Shown here in pieces: positions 56,421 to 64,000 of a stretch of DNA of 64,000 nt. Location of the stretch: positions 620,001-684,000 of the forward strand of contig NW_026570230.1 of assembly GCF_019649055.1 (NCBI RefSeq). The letters run 5' to 3'. Numbering within the stretch: the first letter of the stretch is position 1; every line of letters starts with the position of its first letter. Origin of the DNA: Paramacrobiotus metropolitanus. Taxonomy: Eukaryota > Tardigrada > Eutardigrada > Parachela > Macrobiotidae. The notes beneath the pieces were generated by a model, which had not been told where the DNA came from, searched no databases, and saw only the letters and a program-made list of their open reading frames with translations. Both the position numbers and the translations under genes were made by a program.

Positions 56421-56699
56421 ATATATTAATGGAGTGCTGTTCGTTTAAAGTGGCTACTCATGTCGTCATGATCATGACCATCAGGGACTGTCGAGCCTGG
56501 TATTTTGTTGCCGCAATGTTCTTACCGAGTTACGAAACTGTGCCTTGCATTGCTCCATGGTCACTATTTTAGTCGGTGTTCTTCTTGCCGATGGATAGTA
56601 CAAGCAAAACGTTGGTGAGTATGTTTTTAAAGTTTCGGGTGCTCTTTTCCTGGTTGCAACCAGACATACTCTTGTGCAAAGTACGAACTACGCTACAAT

Positions 56700-56890
56700 C
56701 TGAAATACACCGGATTACGCTAACTGTTGAGGTTCGGCCTTGTGTTTCCGTTTTTGACAGCATTTCAGATATCGTCAGTCGATATCCGTTTGCATGCCGA
56801 AGACGGAAATCATAAGGGTGTGTCTTCGCCAGTCCACAGCTAATGGTAAGCTGAGCAGTACCACGTGCACGAAGAAAGCATTTTGTAAGT
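56700..56890. repeat. Dispersed repeat R1, copy 4
   Basis: The core at 56744-56820 has GTTTCCGTTTTTGACAGC, a GATATCGTCAGTCGATATC hairpin and ACGGAAATCATAAGGGTG. The right side shares GAGCAGTACCACGTGCACGAAG-like sequence with copy 3. Confidence 0.75.
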
Positions 56891-57479
56891 ACGAGAACAC
56901 CCAAAATAGAAGAACACCCAAAATAGAAGAACACCAAAAATTTATGCCTATGTTCTTCGATGACAAGTGTATAGAAGTTGCTGTACAGAAGTTATGAAAA
57001 CTATGTCACTCATTGTTAGTACCGCATAGTGTACAACACGGCACAACAATAACTGCCGTGTACAACCCAGTAATTATGGTTCATATTGATTTTTTTGCAC
57101 CTACATCTGAGGGTTGTCATAAGCAATTTCCGAAACATTTTATGCAAAACTGTGGCAACATAATTGATTCTTCGTTACAGTACAGATACATAATTATACG
57201 AGATACGAGGTATCTGCCTTTATGAGAAGTTCGCGTATTCTTTAAGTTCTAATGTTTCGGCACCACACGTAATAATAATAATTATTATTATTATCATTTT
57301 AACATCCTACAAAGCGTTAAGAACGTGGATCCGACAGATTCTTGATCTAAAATGCGGTGGTCCTAGTGAAATATTTTGTATCTATGTACATGCGAGGTGC
57401 AGTCGCATGTTGATATCGACGGCATGTATCGTACACTGCATTCCTTGGCAAGAATCAGAAGCATTTTCAAATTTAACGA

Positions 57480-58010
57480 ATAAAAAATGGGCAAAGGTCA
57501 AACAAAAAAACAATAAAATAATAGTCGAACAAAAAATTGGAAAAATGTGGATAGAGTAAATAAATAAATTCCCATAATTACAGTTTTCGAAGATTGAATG
57601 TGTAGGCATACTTAAATTCGCAATGACTGCTGCATGTTACTTACTGGCTACTGCCAGCCTGCGCAAATTACACAGTATTTAATACTATTTATACAGGTGC
57701 CATGGCAACTAAATGACCCAGATATTCGAAATGTTGTTAATATAGTACTCATAATTTGTGTTAGTGAGTCAACATCATCTTCGCACACTCCAACTCGCGA
57801 CCCAAGTTATGCGTCTTCCGTTATCTCATTCAAGTTCCATTTGCTGCCGTTACTTAAGGAGATAACTTGCTATTTTGTCCGTCTTATCGTTCGGGATCAT
57901 CTTTAATTCGAAGAAAACTTTGCGGAAGCATTAAGCAGTAGAGTATCCTAATAAGATAAGCCGACTTGACAGGCAAGTTTCATATCGCGATGGCTCGATT
58001 CCAGAATTCA
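57480..58010. repeat. Dispersed repeat R3, copy 2
   Basis: It is collinear with 46800-47270 over about 500 bp, from the ATTACAGTTTTC block to GATGGCTCGATTCCAGAAT. Small insertions are present, one of them a duplicated cagtatttaatactatttatac stretch. Confidence 0.7.
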
Positions 58011-59551
58011 ACCATTTGAAATAATTTCTATTTATTATTGATTAAGTAACGATTGATTCACAAGACTAGTAATACATGGATAACTGTTATTGCAACTATT
58101 ACTTGCTTTTGTTACTGCAAGCGATATTTTGTGCTACAAAGCCATTTGCGGCGGCCACGGTTGGCTTAAGGCGAGGCCGTAATTTGGCGCGATATTGTAA
58201 TTTCTACGGTATATGTTTATCCGGAAAATGCCCGAACCGTGCAAGCGGGAAAAATTGAGCGCCTGGGTTAGAGTCATTAAACCTATTATTACCGGCAGGC
58301 TACGCCACTGTATGCTCACGATAACAGAATGGCGGTCACGGGAGGGAAATCGTAGATTAAGCTTTTCATGTTACCACATCGGCATTCCTGGATAGAATTC
58401 GACTGCACCCACTCAGGGCCTGCACCCACTCTATCCTGCAACTACAGCCATTACACTGCGACAGCTACTCAACAGTACAGAGTACGTGGTCTAGCTCTTT
58501 AAGCCGTCTTTAATTACTGCCGTAGGATGGGACATACGGGACAAGGAGTTAGTTCACTCTAGCCGATTTTCATGTGAAGGGAAATTCGAAAGAATCCGCT
58601 AGCGTTTCCCACCTGGCGAAAACTTCGAAACGACAAAAGTATTCTTCTGAGCAGTAACTTCTTTTTTTGCGTACTGTGAATGCCGCACCGACCCGGGTAG
58701 TCCGCGTGAACTTACCGCTGACTGTCTTCGCAGTCCTTAGTAACGATCAAACCTGATCCTCGGTGAATGACCTTCAACCAGTTCAGCACGCAATTTATTA
58801 ATCGGTAACGGTTTTCATGTATGGCGCTTGAAACTTTAATACTTTACAAAAACAAAAACATCCTACAAATATTGCATGTATGTATGTATCTAGCGACTCT
58901 TGGCGTTGGGCTTTTGCACCTGTCTCCTTGAAACAATTTTATTTCGGTACGCTTCACCGACCAGCATCTTCGCAGTAGTAGGAGGTACAATTGTACTTGG
59001 TACGCAGGAACTACTGTTTCATGTATGCGGGAGAGTCTGCGCCTGTTTTGTTATGTACTGTTAATTGTAGGTACTGGTGCTGATTCAACCACTATGTAGT
59101 AGGGTAGGTGTCAGATTCGTCTCTACCGTTCATTTATACGAAAAATCGGAATGTCGCTGTATCGTGCGTGCTCTTACTGATGACAAAAACCAATCAGAGG
59201 TCACGGTATTTATCTAAATTAACAGAAATAACATGTTCAGGCGCATAATTATCATACTTCGCCCCCAAATATGCTGGATCTTATAAAAGCACACATCGCA
59301 GAAAAATTTTACGCTGTTGCGGTCAATTGTAGTTAGTGTGCATGCTACTCGTATCTTTCGTCGGGCCAGAGAGTGCCATGTGGGCATGTGGAAGTTCTCG
59401 GCTAGGGAGGAGTGTCGGCTGCGCACCTGTGTGTGCGCGCTAGCCGGTTTCCAGCCCATGCACCTAAAACCCCAAACAGGCAGAAGTTCGCTGGAATGGT
59501 GGATGCTGATTGCTTTCCGGCTGCCTTCGAGGATGGCTCACAAACTTGGGG
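58011..59551. other. No supported gene
   Basis: No open frame with domain support. A short TGTATGTATGTATC microsatellite lies near 58876. Confidence 0.5.
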
Positions 59552-59700
59552 CCGGCGTACCGTCGGAGATGGGCGCTATCGCAGTTTGTGGCTGGCGTGC
59601 CGTCGGAAATGGGCGCTGCCAGGCTGAGCGGCTGGTGTACCGTCGGAATTAGGCGCTACCAGGCTTGTGGTTGGCGTACCGTCGGAGATGAGCGCCAATG
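59552..59700. repeat. 40-bp tandem repeat, four copies
   Basis: GTACCGTCGGA.ATGGGCGCT-like units start near 59557, 59597, 59637 and 59676. The copies differ at several positions, including GTGCCG in the second. Confidence 0.8.
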
Positions 59701-60362
59701 GACCAATTGTCGCCATAAATTCATCGGCGGATATACATGTTGATTCTTGTTTTCATCAGCTTTTTTGGTGAACTTATGAAGCTCCACTGATTTGGGATAG
59801 CGTTTTTCTCACTGCTGTTGACGACGTACGCGCAGCGACAATCCAGATGACCGCTACGTTTGTAGCGGAAGAGCTTGGAATAGGCATGCAGATTAGTCAC
59901 AATGTTTCTAGCGTCGCAAGTCCTGTACTCTTCGCCGACACGTGTACTATTCGTTATTCGTGTACTATCCGCCAACACGACACGACACACGAGTCGCGTG
60001 TCGTGTCGTGTGTTGCTCGTGTGCAAGAATCAGTGTCAAATGTGTACATACTTTGGACCCTTCTGGTTGCAAGCGCTGCCAGCATGGCAGACCAAGAGTA
60101 TAGCAATAGTAACAGTTGCCAGTCATTTACCCGCTGTCCGGATTCGCATTACATGATACGATTTTCCGGTTTTTGATAATAGATTTTGCAAGTATTCGCA
60201 CCAGTTGACACTGTCGTGTAAAATTCTCTGGTCAGTGGTTTTTTCACGAACAGAACAGGGAAATAGCTGGACGATCATCCTTTACTTTGACCCCGGGATA
60301 GTCGTGCATAATAAGCCGTTTCTCGTTATTCATGTACTCTGCGTAGTCCGAAAGAGTGACCT

Positions 60363-60543
60363 TTATTTAATATCCGCCAGTACCATTTCATACAAATGCA
60401 TCCGCTTGATGAACCTGTTACGTTGTCCGTGTTTGTCGTTTTTACCGGGAAGGTTCTCAAACTTCAGCCAACCAGCATTATCCACGCCAAAGATGTTTAC
60501 CACAAAGCAAACAGAATAGCCGAGTTTTAAAGAAGTCTGGTTT
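60363..60543 (-). pseudogene. C-terminal coding fragment, unknown
   Basis: Reading leftward from 60543, the frame gives SVCFVVNIFGVDNAGWLKFE, then a Lys/Arg-rich stretch (NRFIKRMHLYEM), and stops at 60363-60365. Just upstream, in a different frame, VITGETGARNFGQTRLL has the look of a nucleotide-binding loop. The two may belong together with a one-base shift. There is no start codon and no family match. Confidence 0.28.
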
Positions 60544-61412
60544 GGCCGAAGTTGCGGGCTCCAGTCTCTCCTGTGATTACGGTTCTATATATAGCTGTAA
60601 CGAATACACTCAAAAGTAATATTTGAGTATCGCATCGTCACATCAAACTGACCATCAGGTCGGAGGACATCCTCCAGAGTTTTTCGCGCGGACGAAGGTG
60701 ACATGGCTTCGAGGGTGACGACCGAGACAGTCGCAACACGGAACATAGTGAGAGAATTCTTCCCTATGCATGTTCAGCCCCGGCGTTCGAGTGCTGATTC
60801 AACCCCTGCATCCCGCAACGCATCGTCTTCCATATGGGCGGTGTAAAAGGTGCTATTGTCGGCCATTTTTTCCAGCCGGTACACAATACAGAATAAAAAG
60901 ATAAAATACGAGTACGTAATATGCAAACTACCACACAGGCAACTAGATTTAAAGTGCGCTCGTCTTGATCTCGAGCCGACTGGATCAGCAAGTTGAAAAA
61001 ATGCTTTGTGGTGGCAACGTTCTACTGGGTGGACAGAACTCTGCACCAACCAAACGGGCATTCAAGTGGCTATTTGAAACCGCGCACTTTCGCGCTCGTT
61101 GGTTCCAGTCCGCTTTAACTGTGTCATCGGAGAACTACAACATGCAACCAGAGATACCAGTGTCCCAACTTTAAATAATGCGGCTATCTGTCACTTCTCT
61201 ATTGGCAGATGTCCCGTTTTTTTCCGATTTTCTTCGGGTTTTGTGAACAATAACGCGAAGTACAGTAAACGTAATAAGAAAACGGAGACGGTTTTAGTAT
61301 GGCGAATGTTAAACATGGGCGGGAGCTTTATATTTTCGATGTGCAAAATGCAGATTAAAATTAGTGTACGCACGTATGTACTTTGTATACTGCAACGAAA
61401 GCCCTACACTGT

Positions 61413-61455
61413 AAAGACTACTGTAGGCCCTAAGGGCCTACAGTAAGTAGTCTTT
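61413..61455. repeat. Imperfect hairpin
   Basis: ACTGTAGGCCCT and AGGGCCTACAGT pair around one base, with further outer pairing of AAAGACT and AGTCTTT. No associated gene end. Confidence 0.6.
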
Positions 61456-63060
61456 AGCATGCACTTATTGAATAATGCGGAAGCACCGGTCGGACACTCA
61501 TGAGAATCTCGGCAGACGGGTCACGCCCGCGCTGTCTACGATCGCGTGCTGCCACTGGCACGATAGCACGGTAGAATCCGTAGCGCAAAACCTCATCAGA
61601 GCCAAAAACGGTAAGAAAGCGCAATGCCTTCCCAAACCAATTATACATGGCAAATAGACCATAAACTAAAAACGGTTGGTATTTCGTTCTTTACGAAAAT
61701 TTAAAAATTACACCATTCGAATTAAAACCATTTTCTGCGCTTAATAGCTTAATATGGTAAGTGCTGCATTCGATCCAATCTGGTCGACGCTGCGGGGATT
61801 CCATCTGCCGGCGCTTAGCAACACCAACGGCATCGGGAATCGTAATTCTGCATCACAGATCGCATTATTCTACACGGAAAGCGTAGCAATACTTGGTGGC
61901 ATTTCCAGTGCAATCCCGGCAGATTGCTTCTCTCTCTAGCATGGCCAAACTTAGGAGAAATTTTGAAGCGTTAAGCAAATACGAATGTGACGGAACACAG
62001 TACTTCCTGGTTAAGACGCTAACCGAAACACTGTAGCGCCAGTTTTCTGTTCTGCAGGACGCTAGGGTAGTCGTTACTGCGAGATGTCCATTGTCCACTG
62101 CAGCAGTGCGCTTTGTGGCGATCATGGTGCAGATATTCATGCGATCGATCAAACGTACTGGGATCAAAAATTGTTTCGCGGGTCTGCAACATCTTTTGTT
62201 TATCTAACGACTTACCGTAATACGTAATTACATTTTATAACTGCAAACCGTCTTCTAATTTCAAACTTAACCGCAGCAAAATGAAACTGCAATTCAATAC
62301 AGCTACTTGATGACTTTTGTCTAAACATTGCCGTGTCGATTTTATTAAAATTCGCGGACCATCTTACAAGCTCTCAAAATTTGAATTTAAGCAAATTTTT
62401 TAAATATTTTTTGTCTTCAGTATGTTTTCTTTTCAAGTTATCGATTAATGGTTTCGAGCAGCGTAATTTCAACATGCAAAAAAATTCTTCTCCTGGTTTT
62501 TAGATACGTACCGTTACGGTGCGTATACAAAATTTGGTAAAATAATTGTGGAACTTCAAAGTAGTCGACAGTCGTACGAATGCTTGAACCAGGATTTGGA
62601 GAAGAATTTCAGGGGTTCATAAATCTGGAATAAGTTTCTGTGGTTGTGGATTTGTAGATTGAATGATTTCGTGGAGCGCGATTTTCGTGATGTGTAGAAG
62701 CTGAGCAAATTGGCGCCATGACAGCAAATTCATGTAGTATATCCATACATCTATAGATTGAAAGAATCCACAACGACCTTTCCCTTTCCTCGACAGTCGA
62801 CAGACACCAGCCCGCCCTTGCTATTCTCCGGGCGATGGAAGCTCGTCGCTGGCAGACAATCTGCGGAAATGCAGTATCCAGACAGACAAGCATCAGATTG
62901 AACAAGCATACACACAGCTCGTCAGCTCGTCGTTAAAATCAGGTCGGTACACCCGTTCACCTTAGCATTTGCGTCAATATGTAAGTTTGTTACGCTACGT
63001 GTGAACAGAGAATGACCATACATAGTTTTTAGCCCCGCTGAATAACAGTCTGGAGAAGAT
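61456..63060. other. No supported gene
   Basis: AT-rich DNA with short frames only. Confidence 0.5.
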
Positions 63061-63620
63061 GTGAGCAGCCAGCCAGACGATACTTCACACGGAGCTTGTA
63101 CTGTTTGCAGAGATGCTGAATCGCAATCGCGAACGTTGATAGAAGAACTAGCGTTTATCGAGAAGAAGATGAAACATCTAGAGCAGGAGGAAACACAACT
63201 GGAACAGGAGTAAGCAGGATATAATATTACGCAAAGGTCAGTTTGTGACAAAAAAATTGTTGGGTTGAATCGGCTCCTTTCAAACTCGCACAGTACCCAA
63301 GAGAAACTGCAAGCATCGTTACGGGAGAAATCCGCCGAGGCCGAGAGAAACCTGGGCTGTTTTGCGACGCTGAGAAGAAAATACGGGGAATACTGTAGTG
63401 CCACTTTTTGAGGAGATCGACAGAGCTTAAACGGGAATTAGTTAAAGTCAGACGGCACGCTGAGGAAGTGAAGAAAATGTCATGTATCAGCTTCACGAGG
63501 TTATTAATTGTTACGGTGCATTTATGGGTGCTTTGCGTTGTAGCAAGGGAATCCTGGAAGATTCTGTTATATTCGCTACTATATTCCATTGTTTTTCTCA
63601 AGTTTTGGGGCAATAATTAA
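63061..63620 (+). pseudogene. Coiled-coil protein with C-terminal membrane anchor, broken
   Basis: In one frame from about 63061 a Cys-containing start (ACTVCRDAES) leads into a heptad-like helix (LIEELAFIEKKMKHLEQEE). An in-frame TAA follows at 63211-63213, after which the same frame reopens with another charged helix (EKLQASLREKSAEAERNL). After a frame change near 63400 comes a third helix (ELKRELVKVRRHAEEVKK). Two hydrophobic segments follow (ISFTRLLIVTVHLWVLCVVA and ILLYSLLYSIVFL), then a stop at 63620. The layout is that of a tail-anchored coiled-coil protein. No ATG opens the first part, so a 5' exon may be missing. I do not recognise the family. Confidence 0.33.
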
Positions 63621-64000
63621 TTTTTTCATGTTTCCTTCGATGAATTTCATTTACCGGTTCAAAAACTTTTTATGAGGTACGCCAATGATGCGTTCAAACG
63701 GCCAGCTGGTTGTCATTTTACCGCAATGATCGTACGACTCGATGATATCAGTTAAGGTCGACCCCGAGCGCGGTTCTTGTCAGTACGTCCCGCGTCCCTC
63801 TGGGTACAACGAGTTCGGAGTCAACCGGTTCCAGTGTGCGAGTAGCGATCCGAAAACTTCGTCATCAACAAATGCAGCGTGTTTTAAGCGGCGCGGCGGA
63901 CCGCGCTGGGCCATGGTCACTAAAAAGTTAGTGCTAGCAGGCTAGTGCTTTTGCGACCTGTGAATTACGAATGCGACAATGAATGTACGGTGCATAAATA
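63621..64000. other. No firmly supported gene at the window end
   Basis: A plus-strand frame at 63742-63945 is Cys/Arg-containing and moderately coding-like. It has no domain and no splice evidence. Confidence 0.35.

Noticed and set aside
60774-60869. Short minus-strand ATG frame with good start context
   Set aside because: Only about 30 codons and no usable donor.
1-64000. tRNA, rRNA, CRISPR array, bacterial-type operons, toxin genes
   Set aside because: I looked for cloverleaf-like patterns, regularly spaced repeats with unique spacers and polycistronic gene order and saw none. The tandem repeats found have no spacers.

Overview
The window is eukaryotic. Genes are broken by introns with GT(GC)-AG signals, there is no operon structure, and most of the sequence is mobile DNA and its decay products. 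The host genes, the retroelement types and the compact introns fit a small invertebrate. A tardigrade is my best guess, from a remembered resemblance of the F-box gene family, and is not proven by anything here.

Region 1 (1-14.5 kb) holds two copies of one Ty3/Gypsy-type family, joined tail to tail at about 5881-5884. The plus-strand copy enters the window inside reverse transcriptase (RT). It runs through RNase H, integrase and a long charged tail, then two further ORFs (3714-5884) built of repeated helical segments. A good 3' splice site lies just before the first of these ORFs, and a TAATG overlap joins the two. The minus-strand copy has a very large Gag: a possible myristoylation start, about 300 residues of coiled coil, a capsid-like region and one zinc knuckle. 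Its Pol is cut inside RNase H at the junction. Both copies carry frameshifts or stops. The DNA upstream of Gag (14.5-16 kb) has about 108-bp tandem repeats.

Region 2 (16.1-28.3 kb, minus strand) is a tandem host gene family. Exon 1 encodes paired Tudor/SH3-like modules, exon 2 an F-box plus helices, exon 3 a short conserved C-terminal module. Copy B is open and probably functional. Copy A has two frameshifts. Copy C has lost its F-box. An orphan exon 3 lies between A and B, and a decayed relative (D) lies at 50 kb. If these work, they are probably substrate adaptors of SCF ubiquitin ligases.

Region 3 (28.3-64 kb) is gene-poor and repeat-rich. It holds a nearly full-length non-LTR retrotransposon with a restriction-enzyme-like endonuclease (31.7-34.5 kb), two 5'-truncated relatives (45.2 and 56.4 kb), a CR1/Jockey-like RT scrap (43.5 kb), several foldback or MITE-like elements with clear target duplications (TTAA, TAA, TA, 8 bp), and at least three dispersed repeat families. 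Host coding sequence is sparse: a likely two-exon small gene (35.8-36.9 kb), an unrecognised gene broken by a 7-bp duplication (42.0-43.0 kb), a MAM-like exon split by a 778-bp transposon (47.4-48.5 kb), a coiled-coil plus membrane-anchor gene (63.1-63.6 kb), and fragments.
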